Shown one piece after another: positions 10,757 through 19,616 of a stretch of 64,000 nt of DNA. The notes below the pieces were generated by a model, which was given only the letters and a program-made list of their open reading frames with translations, was not told where the DNA came from and searched no databases. The position numbers and the translations under genes are program-made. Position 1 is the first letter of the stretch; each line of letters begins with the position of its first letter. The DNA is taken from contig NZ_RYYV01000012.1 of assembly GCF_003977665.1 (NCBI RefSeq), positions 1 through 64,000 on the forward strand, in the 5' to 3' direction. Source of the stretch: Dyella choica. GTDB taxonomy: Bacteria; Pseudomonadota; Gammaproteobacteria; Xanthomonadales; Rhodanobacteraceae.

Positions 10757-12163
10757 ATGAAAGCCACTCATCTCGACCGAGCCCGGGTCTGGCGGGAGAT
10801 CGGCGCCACCGTGCGCCTTGCCCTGCCACTGATCCTTGCCCAGCTTGCCGCGGTCGGCAGCAACGTGATCGACGCGATGCTGGCCGGCCACGTCGGCGCG
10901 CATGTGCTGGGCGCGGTGGCGGTGGGCGCCAGCATCTGGTCGCTGGCCATCGTCAGCGGCATCGGCATGATGATGGCGGTGCCGCCCCTGGTTTCGCAGC
11001 TCGATGGCGCCGGACGCAAACACGCAGCGGGCGAGGTGTTCCATCAGGCCATCTGGCTGGCGCTGGCCATGGGGGCGCTGTTGTGGCTTGTGGTCCGTCA
11101 CGCGGAACCGCTGATCAAGCTGATCGGCGTCTCGCCCGGGCTGTATGGGGACGTCGGCGAATTCCTGCGCGCGATCAGCTGGGGTGCGCCGGCGCTGACC
11201 TGCTATTTCGCGCTGCGCGGCCTGTCTGAAGGGCTGTCGTTGACCCGGCCTTCAATGTACTTCAGCTTCGGCGGCCTGGCCTTGCTGCTGCCGCTCGGCT
11301 ACGTCTTCATGTTCGGCAAGCTGGGCCTGCCGCCGCAGGGCGCCCGTGGCTGCGGCATCGCCACCGCCACGGCGTTGTGGATCGAGATGCTGGCGTTCGG
11401 CACCTACGTGTTCTTCCACCGCAACTACCAGGGCTTGGGCGTCTTCGAGCATTTCGAGTGGCCGGACCTCAAGCGCATCGGCCAGCTGGTGCATGTCGGG
11501 TTGCCGATGGCGATCACCCTGCTGGCCGAGGGCGGCCTGTTCGTGGCGGCGGCACTGCTGATCGGCAGCATGGGCGAAGACATGGTGGCCAGCCATCAGG
11601 TGGCGTTGAACGTGGCAGCGCTGTTCTTCATGGTGCCGCTGGGCCTGGCGATGGCGATCACCGTGCGCGTGGGCAACGCCGTGGGACGCGGCGATCCATC
11701 CGGCATCCGCTACGCGGGTTTCTGCGGGATCGGGCTCACCCTCGTCACCCAGGCGGTTTCGGCCGGCCTGATGCTCGGCTTTCCGGACCTGATCGCCTCG
11801 CTCTACACCCATGACAAGTCCGTGATTGCGCTGGCCACCCAATTGCTGCTGCTGGCGGGCCTGTTCCAGTTTTCCGACGGCATCCAGGTGGCCTCCAACG
11901 GCGCCTTGCGCGGGCTGAAGGATACGCGCGTGCCGATGGCGATCACCCTGTTCGCTTACTGGGGCGTGGGGATGCCGGTAGGCTGGTGGCTGGCGTTCCG
12001 CGCCGGACTGGGTGCGCGCGGCATCTGGATGGGTTTGATCGCCGGCCTGAGCATGGCGGCCCTGCTGCTGTTCGTGCGGTTCTGGCGCAGCTCCCAGCGG
12101 CAGCAGGCCGGGACGTTTGGCCCTATCGCGCCGGCCGCCGCGGATGCGACGATCCCCTCATGA
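10757..12163 (+). CDS. MATE family efflux transporter (NorM/MdtK type)
   Basis: Multidrug and toxin extrusion transporter of the inner membrane, usually driven by Na+ or H+. The 468 residues form two six-helix halves. The N-terminal half starts with IGATVRLALPLILAQLAAVG and NVIDAMLAGHVGAHVLGAVA, the typical MATE opening. The second half contains GLPMAITLLAEGGLFVAAAL and PLGLAMAITVRVGNAVGRGD. The ATG at 10757 has GGAGA upstream; a longer in-frame reading lacks a ribosome-binding site. Encoded singly, with sppA 57 bp downstream in the same direction. Confidence 0.93.
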   Translation: MKATHLDRARVWREIGATVRLALPLILAQLAAVGSNVIDAMLAGHVGAHVLGAVAVGASIWSLAIVSGIGMMMAVPPLVSQLDGAGRKHAAGEVFHQAIWLALAMGALLWLVVRHAEPLIKLIGVSPGLYGDVGEFLRAISWGAPALTCYFALRGLSEGLSLTRPSMYFSFGGLALLLPLGYVFMFGKLGLPPQGARGCGIATATALWIEMLAFGTYVFFHRNYQGLGVFEHFEWPDLKRIGQLVHVGLPMAITLLAEGGLFVAAALLIGSMGEDMVASHQVALNVAALFFMVPLGLAMAITVRVGNAVGRGDPSGIRYAGFCGIGLTLVTQAVSAGLMLGFPDLIASLYTHDKSVIALATQLLLLAGLFQFSDGIQVASNGALRGLKDTRVPMAITLFAYWGVGMPVGWWLAFRAGLGARGIWMGLIAGLSMAALLLFVRFWRSSQRQQAGTFGPIAPAAADATIPS

Positions 12164-12220
12164 CCGGCGCAGCGCGAGCGGCTACGCTGGTGTAAACCAT
12201 TCAAGGATCTCGAAGCGTTT

Positions 12221-14104
12221 ATGAGCACTCCACCGCCCCTGGGCCGCCCGCGGCAGCCGAACGGATTCCTGGCCTTCCTGCGCGTGTTCGGACGCGGCCT
12301 CAACATAGTGCGGCTGATCATCCTCAACCTGGTGTTCTTTGCATTCTTCGGTTTGTTCGTACTGCTGCTACTGGCAGTCGGCGCAGCCAGGCACGTCAAT
12401 GACATCCAGGACAGCAGCGTGCTGGTGTTGCGGCCGGAAGGCAGGCTGGTGGAGCAGTACAGCGTCAGTCCGCTGCAACGCATGGCGTCCAAGCTTTCCG
12501 GTGATGAAGCGAAGGAAGTGCAGGTGCGCGATCTGGTCAGTGCTATCGACGCGGCGGCGAAGGATTCGCGCATCACCCGCATCGTGCTCGATCCCGGCCA
12601 CCTGCAAAGCAGCGGCTTTGCCGCCCTGACCGAAGTAGGCGCGGCACTCGATCGCTTTCGCGCCGCCGGCAAGCCGGTGATCGCCTGGAGCGCGGAGCTG
12701 GATCAGTACCAGTATGACCTGGCCGCACACGCCGACCGCGTGCTGCTGGATCCGCAGGGCGGCTTGTTCATCACCGGCCTTTCCAACTACCGCCTGTTCT
12801 ACAAGGATCTGCTCGACAAGCTGGGCGTGAATGTGTACTTGTTCCGTGTCGGTCAGTTCAAGAGCGCGGCCGAACCGTTCATCCTCAATCACGCCTCGCC
12901 CGAAGCCAAGCAAGCGGACAGCTACTGGATGGGCGGTTTGTGGGATGGCTACATCGGCGACATCGCCAAGCTGCGCAAGCTCGATCCTGCGGCGGTGCGT
13001 TCGGATATCGACAACCTGCCTGATCGCCTGGCGGCCGCGCAGGGTGATCTGGCCAAGCTTGCACTCGACGAGCATCTGATCGATGGTCTGGCCACGCGTT
13101 CGGAACTGCTCGACATGCTGCGTTCGCAGGGAGTGCCGGCGGGCAAGGATGGCCATGGCATCCGTAACGTGAGCCTCGGTAGCTACGCCGCGACCCTTCC
13201 CGACCGCGACACGCTTGCGGCGGATGCGGTTACCGTGGTGGTGGCGGAAGGCGAGATTACTTCCGGCAAACAGTCGCCAGGATCGATCGGCGGTGAATCG
13301 ACCGCCGCGCTGATTCGCAGCGCACGTGAAAACAAGCGCACCAAGGCGCTGGTGCTGCGCGTGAACTCGCCTGGCGGCGAAGTGTATGCCGCCGAAGAAA
13401 TTCGTCGCGAAGTGGCGTTGACCCGCAAAGCCGGCATTCCGGTGATCGTGTCGATGGGCGATGTAGCAGCCAGCGGCGGCTACTGGATCTCGATGAATGC
13501 CGACCAGATCTACGCCGAGCCCAACACCATTACCGGTTCGATCGGCATCTTCGGCATGTTCTACACCGTGCCGGGCGCGCTGGGCAAACTCGGAATCAGT
13601 AGCGACGGCGTAGGCACCGCGCCGCTGGCGGGTGCCTTCAATGTCACCCGTCCGCTCGATCCGAAGGTCGGTAGCGTGATCCAGTCCATCATCGACAAGG
13701 GTTATCACGACTTCGTCGGCGGCGTGGCGCAAGCGCGCGGCAAGGACTACGCCGCCATCGACGCGGTGGCGCAGGGCCGCGTATGGACCGGCACTCAGGC
13801 GCGGCAGCGTGGCTTGATCGATCAACTCGGTGGACTCGACGCCGCCGTCCAGAAAGCCGCCGAACTGGCGAAGCTCGGCAAGGATTATGCCGTGCGCTAC
13901 CAAGAGCAGCCGTTGGGTGCGTTCGAGCGTTTCGCGCTGAGCTTCAATCAATCGGCGATGCTCGCCGGGCTGCAGGGATATGGCGTGCGCTTGCCTAGCT
14001 GGTTTGCGCAGTTGCCGATGCTCGCCCCCGAGCTGGAAATGCTGCGCACTGCGCAGGCGGGGCGGCCGAACGTTTATTCGTATTGCTTTTGCTCGCCGCG
14101 TTGA
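12221..14104 (+). CDS. sppA: Signal peptide peptidase SppA, 67K type
   Basis: Inner-membrane serine protease that degrades cleaved signal peptides. At 627 residues it is the long form with two tandem peptidase S49 domains, as in E. coli. One N-terminal membrane segment lies at about residues 28-55. The catalytic lysine is probably K214 in FRVGQFKSAAEPF (first domain) and the nucleophile S418 in GDVAASGGYWIS (second domain), matching the K209/S409 pair of E. coli. The C-terminal IDQLGGLDAAVQKAAELAKL is typical of the family. A stem-loop with 9-bp arms (14127-14160) follows the stop. Confidence 0.95.
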   Translation: MSTPPPLGRPRQPNGFLAFLRVFGRGLNIVRLIILNLVFFAFFGLFVLLLLAVGAARHVNDIQDSSVLVLRPEGRLVEQYSVSPLQRMASKLSGDEAKEVQVRDLVSAIDAAAKDSRITRIVLDPGHLQSSGFAALTEVGAALDRFRAAGKPVIAWSAELDQYQYDLAAHADRVLLDPQGGLFITGLSNYRLFYKDLLDKLGVNVYLFRVGQFKSAAEPFILNHASPEAKQADSYWMGGLWDGYIGDIAKLRKLDPAAVRSDIDNLPDRLAAAQGDLAKLALDEHLIDGLATRSELLDMLRSQGVPAGKDGHGIRNVSLGSYAATLPDRDTLAADAVTVVVAEGEITSGKQSPGSIGGESTAALIRSARENKRTKALVLRVNSPGGEVYAAEEIRREVALTRKAGIPVIVSMGDVAASGGYWISMNADQIYAEPNTITGSIGIFGMFYTVPGALGKLGISSDGVGTAPLAGAFNVTRPLDPKVGSVIQSIIDKGYHDFVGGVAQARGKDYAAIDAVAQGRVWTGTQARQRGLIDQLGGLDAAVQKAAELAKLGKDYAVRYQEQPLGAFERFALSFNQSAMLAGLQGYGVRLPSWFAQLPMLAPELEMLRTAQAGRPNVYSYCFCSPR

Positions 14105-14126
14105 GTTTTTACGCGGGACACGAGTA

Positions 14127-14160
14127 AACCCAACGGCAGCTTGCCATGTGTCGTTGGGTT
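14127..14160 (+). terminator. Stem-loop downstream of sppA
   Basis: AACCCAACG at 14127-14135 pairs perfectly with CGTTGGGTT at 14152-14160 across a 16-nt loop, 22 bp after the sppA stop. No U tract follows, so intrinsic termination is possible but not certain. Confidence 0.4.
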
Positions 14161-14347
14161 CGGATTCGTGGAGCGGGGGGCTTCCGTAGACCAGTGTCCC
14201 GTCCGAGCTATTCCAAGCCAGGCCCCTACGCCACTCATGGAAAAAGCCTGGCTGCCTGATAGAAGCAATGGGTTAAAACTATCGCATACGCGCGCGTGCG
14301 TACAGCGATCCACTCCTGACCCAGTTTGCGACAAAACGAAGCCAAAG

Positions 14348-14749
14348 ATGAATCAAATCGTATTGCCTATCAGCGTTAAGGCAATCATGTGGAGAGGAAA
14401 ATCGGTCCTTTTCCTCAAAAATCCACGTGGTGAATGGGAACTCCCCGGTGGACGTCCCGAGCCGGGCGAGGATGAGCCGCAAACCGTGATTCGTGAAGTG
14501 AAGGAGGAATGCGGATTTGAAATTACCTCTGCGCGCCCTATTGGCCGGCAAGTCTGCGAAGTCCTTCCAGGCAAATGGGTGGATATACGTTTCTTCGACT
14601 GTGATTTTGTGCAGGACACGCCAAACTTGAGCGATGAACATACCGATGCGCGGTGGATCCCGATCGAAGAAAGCCGGCCGCGCGACCTGCCGGAATTCTA
14701 TTGGGCGGCGTGTGTCCACGTCTTGCAACAAAAATACCCAGTAGCCTAG
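14348..14749 (+). CDS. NUDIX hydrolase
   Basis: Small pyrophosphohydrolase of 133 residues. The Nudix box is complete and follows Gx5Ex7REUxEExGU: it opens with GRPEPGE and continues DEPQTVIREVKEECGF, which holds the metal-binding glutamates. The substrate (oxidised nucleotide, dinucleotide or nucleotide sugar) cannot be decided. The ATG at 14348 was chosen because the next residues (MNQIVLPISVKAIM) begin the first beta strand of the fold. The upstream in-frame reading passes through sequence with no gene character. The 243 bp before it (14105-14347) hold only the sppA stem-loop. Confidence 0.85.
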   Translation: MNQIVLPISVKAIMWRGKSVLFLKNPRGEWELPGGRPEPGEDEPQTVIREVKEECGFEITSARPIGRQVCEVLPGKWVDIRFFDCDFVQDTPNLSDEHTDARWIPIEESRPRDLPEFYWAACVHVLQQKYPVA

Positions 14750-14799
14750 GGATGCCCTGGTCCATTCCACGGACCCATCACCGGACGCTTGTGTCCGCG

Positions 14800-14910
14800 C
14801 TGTATGCGCGTCTGGCGAAGCGTAGGCTGGGATGGCAATCCCAACACCGGGATGCCGCGTGGAAGCTGGGATGATCATCCCAGCCTACGCTTCGCCAGAC
14901 GCGCGTACAG
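14800..14910. repeat. 111-bp near-perfect palindrome made of paired GTAG REP-like repeats, copy 2
   Basis: Arms 14800-14834 and 14876-14910 are complementary over 35 bp with one mismatch (29 bp perfect, 14806-14834 against 14876-14904). Each arm contains GTAGGCTGGGATG. Inside the right half is a further perfect 20-bp palindrome, 14865-14884. It fills most of the 311-bp gap between the NUDIX and VOC genes, which converge here. The flanks (about 14750-14799 and 14911-15060) show nothing else recognisable. Confidence 0.85.
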
Positions 14911-15060
14911 TGCCACCCGAAAGCGTGCGGCCCCAATCTTGATTCTTGCTTCAGAATGAAACCGTCATTCGCTACAGATTGAATGTAGGTGCACAAGGCG
15001 GAGTGCGACCTCCAAGCCTGCTTGACGCGCCTGGTCCCTGGAGCAGGGGTGGGAGCAAAA

Positions 15061-15429
15061 TCACTGCGTCATGCACACCGCTTCGATGTTGTTTCCATCC
15101 GGATCGGTCAAAAACGCGGCGTAGTAGTTCGGTGCGTAGTCCTCACGCACACCAGGCTTGCCTAGATCCTGGCCGCCGGCTCTCAATCCCTCCGTGTGGA
15201 ATTTATCCACATGGCTACGTTGCTCAGCGCGAAACGCAACATGTGCGCCGACCGGCATGTTTGCAATCGCGTCGTGATAAAGCCACAAAGACGGCGCATC
15301 CTTCGGGCCGAAACCAGCGCTGTTTGCATCGCTCATGCACAACACATGCCCTAGCGGCGCCAAGGCGGCTTGATAGAACCGCACACTGGCTTCGAGATCC
15401 TGCACGTGCAGGCCAACGTGATCGTACAT
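15061..15429 (-). CDS. VOC family protein (glyoxalase/bleomycin-resistance fold)
   Basis: A 122-residue, single-domain vicinal-oxygen-chelate protein. MYDHVGLHVQDLEASVRFYQ at the N-terminus and the C-terminal FLTDPDGNNIEAVCM are the two family signatures. Likely metal ligands are the N-terminal His (DHVGLHV), the central His of GAHVAFRA and the C-terminal Glu of NNIEAV. The substrate is unknown. The ATG at 15429 has AAGGA 8 bp upstream. A short broken reading frame lies just 5' of it and may be what is left of a former operon partner. Confidence 0.85.
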   Translation of the reverse strand: MYDHVGLHVQDLEASVRFYQAALAPLGHVLCMSDANSAGFGPKDAPSLWLYHDAIANMPVGAHVAFRAEQRSHVDKFHTEGLRAGGQDLGKPGVREDYAPNYYAAFLTDPDGNNIEAVCMTQ

Positions 15430-15444
15430 GGCTTGTTCCTTAGG

Positions 15445-15579
15445 TTACGGTTGGGAAGAATGCTTGCGCGTCGCCTGCATGGACAATTGCAGGAGCCAGC
15501 GACCTTGCTCGTCGGCCACTTCGCCGATCCAGCGAAAACTGCTTACCGTGCTGTCGCATGAACGCCAGTGCGTGGGCGT
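15445..15579 (-). pseudogene. Possible C-terminal remnant of an unknown gene upstream of the VOC gene
   Basis: In the 343-bp stretch 15430-15772 one minus-strand frame, closed upstream by a stop at 15580-15582, reads SSFRWIGEVADEQGRWLLQL then SMQATRK before a TAA at 15445-15447. This has the composition of a real protein C-terminus and vaguely recalls DUF1579-like ends, but it has no start codon of its own. It ends just before the VOC ribosome-binding site. Upstream coding sequence seems lost or frameshifted. Weak evidence. Confidence 0.3.
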
Positions 15580-15772
15580 TCAGTCCGCCGCATGGCTTTC
15601 CTGGACGACGCCATCGTCCTACGAGATGACCATAGGGCCGCAAGAGCCCTGCATGGCGGTGACCCGGGCCTTCGGCCAGCAGGGCGCCAGCCAAGGCGTG
15701 GGCCCCGAAAAGGGGAAGCAACATGATATCGACGGGCTATGCGGTCCGAGTCGGCCGCTTCGTCGAATAACG

Positions 15773-16729
15773 TTATCGGGGGCAGCTCCGGTTGGCTGTC
15801 AAAATCTTGCGCAATAGGCGCACTTGCGAGGGGCGTGCCTGCTTGCGCAGCGCAGAAGGCGTGATGCCATAGGCGCGGCCGAATGCAGCCGTGAAATGAC
15901 TGGGCGTGGCGAAACCCAGTTCCATCGCCACGGTGGTGAGTGGTGCTGTCGCGTCAAGCACTTGCTCCAAAGCGAGCGCCAGGCGAATCCGCAACTGGTA
16001 GCGGTGGATGGGTTCGCCCAGTGCTGCCCGAAAACTGCGCGCCAGGTGGAAAGGCGACGAGTGCACGCGTGCTGCGAGTTCGTCCAGGCTCCAATCGCGC
16101 GCCGGTTTGTCGGCAAGCAACACGGCTACGGCGTGTGATTGCTCGCGGCGGCGAGACCTGCGTGATGGCGGCTTCGGATCGTGCTGCAAGGCTTCGGGTG
16201 ACACCCGGGCGAGCACTTGGTTGAGCAGCGACAATCCACGCGTTTCCGCTTCCAGTGTGGAGGCCTCGTTGCTGCGCAATCGATGCCAAAGCAGGCTGCG
16301 CTGCAACTCGATCGCCGCCGGCAATGCCAGATGGGTGGTGCGGAATGGATCGTCAGCGCGTTCCGCCCGACGGGCATCGTGATCCATCAATATTTCGCGT
16401 AGCACGGCATCATCGGCGCGCAGCACCAGGCAGTCGTCGCCTCCGGTCGCCGGATGGCTCACGCGATACTCCTCCCCGGTCTTGAAGAACAGTACCTGTC
16501 CTGCGTGCGCCACCACGTCCGCGCCATGATCGTGGTGTTTGACGAAGACACCGCGCAGCGGGAACGCGACCGTGTTCGACCCGGTATGCTCCAGTTCGCC
16601 GCAGGCCGGACTTTCAGGCCGGCAGCAGACGCAGCCGACATGCAACAATTTGCCTTCGTGCAGGACTTGATGTTGCAGGCTCATGCCAAGACGATAATCC
16701 GGGATGCGCTTGGCGTCGACTGCCGCCAT
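15773..16729 (-). CDS. AraC family transcriptional regulator
   Basis: DNA-binding regulator of 318 residues. The C-terminal domain has the two AraC helix-turn-helix motifs: WSLDELAARVHSSPFHLARS and the ending AMELGFATPSHFTAAFGRAY. The N-terminal part resembles a cupin sensor (FPLRGVFVKHHDHGADVV) and contains a notable CVCCRPESPACGEL cysteine cluster. The ATG at 16729 follows GGGAGAGG and is preferred to an upstream in-frame ATG at 16774, because the extra 15 codons would be read from inside a dispersed palindromic repeat. Transcribed away from the ahpC-ahpF group; targets unknown. Confidence 0.88.
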   Translation of the reverse strand: MAAVDAKRIPDYRLGMSLQHQVLHEGKLLHVGCVCCRPESPACGELEHTGSNTVAFPLRGVFVKHHDHGADVVAHAGQVLFFKTGEEYRVSHPATGGDDCLVLRADDAVLREILMDHDARRAERADDPFRTTHLALPAAIELQRSLLWHRLRSNEASTLEAETRGLSLLNQVLARVSPEALQHDPKPPSRRSRRREQSHAVAVLLADKPARDWSLDELAARVHSSPFHLARSFRAALGEPIHRYQLRIRLALALEQVLDATAPLTTVAMELGFATPSHFTAAFGRAYGITPSALRKQARPSQVRLLRKILTANRSCPR

Positions 16730-16748
16730 TACCTCTCCCAGCGGCCAC

Positions 16749-16815
16749 GTAGGCTGGGATGACAATCCCAGCATCGAGAAGTGGCCGGCATGCTGGGATA
16801 ACCATCCCAGCCTAC
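16749..16815. repeat. GTAG-headed REP-like palindromic repeat, copy 3
   Basis: GTAGGCTGGGAT at 16749-16760 is mirrored by ATCCCAGCCTAC at 16804-16815. Each end also forms its own small hairpin (CTGGGATGACAATCCCAG and GCTGGGATAACCATCCCAGC). It lies between ahpF and the AraC gene, where it overlaps the region just upstream of the regulator's start. Confidence 0.8.
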
Positions 16816-16837
16816 CGTACTTACGCAGATTCGTCGC

Positions 16838-18421
16838 TCAGGCAGCCGCTTCTTCGACTTCCGCCACCGGCAAGCGGATCAGATAGTCGAACGCGCTCAA
16901 CGCGGCCTTCGCCCCTTCGCCCATCGCAATCACGATCTGCTTGTACGGCGTCGTCGTTGCGTCGCCCGCCGCGAACACGCCGGGCACGGAGGTCTCGCCG
17001 CGCGCATCCACTTCGATCTCGCCGCGCGGCGACAGCTTCAACGTACCCTTGAGCCAGTCGGTGTTGGGCAGCAGGCCGATCTGCACGAATACACCTTCCA
17101 ACGCCACGCGCTGGCTTTCGCCATTGTGGCGGTCGGTATAGGCCAGGCCCGTCACCTTGCCACCATCGCCCAGCACTTCGGTGGTCTGCGCGCTCACGAT
17201 CACCGTCACGTTCGACAAGCTGCGCAGCTTGCGTTGCAGTACTTCATCGGCGCGCAGCTTGCTGTCGAATTCCAGCAGGGTGACATGGTCGACGATGCCG
17301 GCCAGGTCGATGGCCGCTTCGACGCCGGAGTTGCCGCCGCCGATCACCGCGACGCGCTTGCCCTTGAACAATGGGCCGTCGCAATGTGGGCAGTAGGTCA
17401 CACCCTTGTTTCGATATTCCTGTTCGCCCGGCACGTTCATATTGCGCCAGCGCGCGCCGGTGGAAACGATCACGGTCTTGGCCTTCAGCGAGGCGCCGCC
17501 GGCCAGGCGCACTTCGATCAGCCCGCCTTCTTCCTGCGCCGGAATCAGCTGCTCGGCGCGCTGCAGGTTCATCAAATCCACATCGTATTCGCGCACATGC
17601 TGTTCCAGCGACGCGGCGAGCTTCGGTCCTTCCGTGTAAGAGACCGAAATGAAGTTTTCGATCGCCATCGTATCCAGTACCTGGCCGCCGAAGCGCTCGG
17701 CCGCCACGCCGGTGCGGATGCCCTTGCGCGCCGAATAGATCGCCGCCGCGGCGCCGGCCGGGCCGCCGCCGACCACCAACACCTCAAACGGTGCTTTGGC
17801 ATTGAGCCTTTCGGCGTCGCGTTGCGTAGCATTGCTGTCCAGGCGCGCGGCGATCTGTTCGATGGTCATGCGGCCTTGGTCAAACGGTAGTCCGTTGAGA
17901 AGCACGGTGGGTACGGCCATCACCTGGCGCTCGTTCACTTCGTCCTGGAACAGCGCGCCGTCGATGGCGATGTGCTTGATGTTCGGGTTGAGCACGCTCA
18001 TCAGGTTCAGGGCCTGCACCGTGTCCGGGCAACTATGGCAGCTGAGCGACATGAAGGTCTCGAATACGTATTCGCCTTCCAGGTTGCGCACTTGCTCGAT
18101 CACTTCCGCCGCCACCTTCGGCGGATGGCCACCGACCTGCAGCAGTGCGAGCACCAGCGAGGTGAATTCGTGGCCCAGCGGAATACCGGCGAAGCGCACG
18201 CCAACGTCCGTGCCGGTGCGATGGATGGCGAACGAGGGCTTGCGCGGCTCGGTGCCGTTCGTGCGCAGCGATACCTGCGGCGAAAGCGACTCGATATCGC
18301 GCAATAGTGCAAGCAGCTCCTGCGAGGCGGCGCTGTCATCGAGGGAGGCAACCAGCTCGATCGGATGGGTCACCCTTTCCAGATAGGCCCGCAGTTGTTC
18401 TTTCAGATCGTGATCCAGCAT
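16838..18421 (-). CDS. ahpF: Alkyl hydroperoxide reductase subunit F
   Basis: Flavoprotein disulfide reductase that passes electrons from NAD(P)H to AhpC. Its 527 residues match the family. The N-terminal tandem thioredoxin-like domain has its CxxC at C128/C131 (SLSCHSCPD). The FAD-binding motif [12 protein letters not shown] lies near 216-227, the thioredoxin-reductase-like CxxC at C344/C347 (TYCPHCDGP), and the NAD(P)-binding motif [12 protein letters not shown] follows. The start has GGAG 8 bp upstream. It is 161 bp downstream of ahpC in the same direction, with a stem-loop in the gap. Confidence 0.97.
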   Translation of the reverse strand: MLDHDLKEQLRAYLERVTHPIELVASLDDSAASQELLALLRDIESLSPQVSLRTNGTEPRKPSFAIHRTGTDVGVRFAGIPLGHEFTSLVLALLQVGGHPPKVAAEVIEQVRNLEGEYVFETFMSLSCHSCPDTVQALNLMSVLNPNIKHIAIDGALFQDEVNERQVMAVPTVLLNGLPFDQGRMTIEQIAARLDSNATQRDAERLNAKAPFEVLVVGGGPAGAAAAIYSARKGIRTGVAAERFGGQVLDTMAIENFISVSYTEGPKLAASLEQHVREYDVDLMNLQRAEQLIPAQEEGGLIEVRLAGGASLKAKTVIVSTGARWRNMNVPGEQEYRNKGVTYCPHCDGPLFKGKRVAVIGGGNSGVEAAIDLAGIVDHVTLLEFDSKLRADEVLQRKLRSLSNVTVIVSAQTTEVLGDGGKVTGLAYTDRHNGESQRVALEGVFVQIGLLPNTDWLKGTLKLSPRGEIEVDARGETSVPGVFAAGDATTTPYKQIVIAMGEGAKAALSAFDYLIRLPVAEVEEAAA

Positions 18422-18511
18422 GGTGCGTCTCCATCAATGCCTGAATTTGGAGTAGACGCCACCAGCACCCGCTGAAGCGTGGATGGGCGGCGTCTCCTTA
18501 AGGGATAAGGT

Positions 18512-18544
18512 GCGGGCCCGACGGGAGGGGGTGGTCGGACCCGC
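18512..18544 (-). terminator. Stem-loop between ahpC and ahpF
   Basis: GCGGGCCCGAC (18512-18522) pairs with GTCGGACCCGC (18534-18544) with one mismatch and an 11-nt loop. It follows the ahpC stop by about 40 bp. It could terminate or attenuate transcription so that ahpC is made in excess over ahpF. No U tract follows. Confidence 0.45.
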
Positions 18545-18582
18545 GGCGATGACCCATTGCGGGAATCGCCAAAACTTGCGAC

Positions 18583-19146
18583 TTAGATCTTGCCGACCAG
18601 GTCCAGCGACGGCTTCAGCGTCGCTGCGCCTTCCTGCCACTTGGCCGGGCACACTTCACCCGGATGGGAAGCCACGTACTGCGCGGCCTTTACCTTGCGC
18701 AGCAGCTCGGAGGCGTCGCGGCCGATGCCGTTGTCGTGGATTTCGCACAGCTTGATCAAGCCTTCCGGATTGATCACGAAGGTGCCGCGCAGCGCCAGGC
18801 CCTCTTCTTCGATCATCACCTCGAAGTTGCGGGTCAATGCACCGGTCGGGTCACCCACCAGCGGGTACTTCACCTTCTTGATCGCGTCGGAGGTGTCGTG
18901 CCACGCCTTGTGTGCGAAATGCGTGTCGGTGGAAACACCGTAGATCTCAACGCCCAGCTTCTGGAACTCGGCGTAGCGGTCGGCCAGGTCTTCCAGCTCG
19001 GTCGGGCACACGAAGGTGAAGTCGGCGGGGTAGAACACCACCACGGACCACTTGCCTTTCAGCGTAGCCTCGGTCACATCGATGAATTTGCCATCCTTGT
19101 ATGCGGTGGCCTTGAACGGTTTGATTTCGGTGTTGATCAGCGACAT
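18583..19146 (-). CDS. ahpC: Alkyl hydroperoxide reductase subunit C (typical 2-Cys peroxiredoxin)
   Basis: Peroxidase that reduces H2O2 and organic hydroperoxides and is recycled by AhpF. The 187 residues equal the enterobacterial length. The peroxidatic cysteine is C47 in [12 protein letters not shown] and the resolving cysteine C166 in [10 protein letters not shown]. The sequence [14 protein letters not shown] is highly conserved in AhpC. It is the first gene of the ahpC-ahpF pair. A 10-bp direct repeat 50-110 bp upstream may be part of its control region. Confidence 0.97.
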   Translation of the reverse strand: MSLINTEIKPFKATAYKDGKFIDVTEATLKGKWSVVVFYPADFTFVCPTELEDLADRYAEFQKLGVEIYGVSTDTHFAHKAWHDTSDAIKKVKYPLVGDPTGALTRNFEVMIEEEGLALRGTFVINPEGLIKLCEIHDNGIGRDASELLRKVKAAQYVASHPGEVCPAKWQEGAATLKPSLDLVGKI

Positions 19147-19198
19147 CTGCTCGATTCCGTTGAGTGGTTGGTAAGGGGATTGGTTTGCAAGGTTAAGC

Positions 19199-19256
19199 GG
19201 CGCCTATCGAAAGGGCCAATTGATTGTTGGGATCAGAATCATTCATGGCGCCTATC
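19199..19256. promoter_or_regulatory. Direct repeat GGCGCCTATC upstream of ahpC
   Basis: The 10-mer GGCGCCTATC occurs at 19199-19208 and again at 19247-19256, 48 bp apart start to start, in the upstream region of ahpC. On the coding strand this reads GATAGGCGCC twice. OxyR sites contain ATAG/CTAT half-sites, so control by OxyR is possible but the spacing is not canonical. The rest of the 470-bp gene-free stretch 19147-19616 holds a hairpin TTCCACAT/ATGTGGAA at 19469-19495 and nothing else recognised. Confidence 0.35.
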
Positions 19257-19616
19257 ATTCCCTGATTGCCCCAACCGTCATTGCACCGTCTGCGCTGCCC
19301 GTCGGGTCAAGCGATCTGCTTCATGCGAAGCAAACGATGCCCTGGCGCGGGTTTGCGCCGGGAAAACCCTGATGGGGAATGACGCCGACGTGACGCACCA
19401 TACCACGCCGCCTATTCAAGGCTTATCAAAAGGGGAGGGGCCGCATTGCGTCGGCGCAGAGGATGCCTTTCCACATGGAAGCAGTCGATGTGGAAGGCCA
19501 TGGCTTCCACCAAACGCCGGTGCCGCCTACGCGCCAGCCCTCAACATGCGATTTGACTTGGACCACCCCTGCAAGCAGTGCGGCTTCACAGGCGCATCAG
19601 ATGGAGCGCGGGCTTG

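Noticed and set aside
12368-13951. 527-codon open frame on the minus strand opposite sppA
   Set aside because: It is antisense to a full-length, well-conserved gene, is rich in His, Arg and Gln, and has no recognisable motif. Such frames are common in GC-rich DNA.
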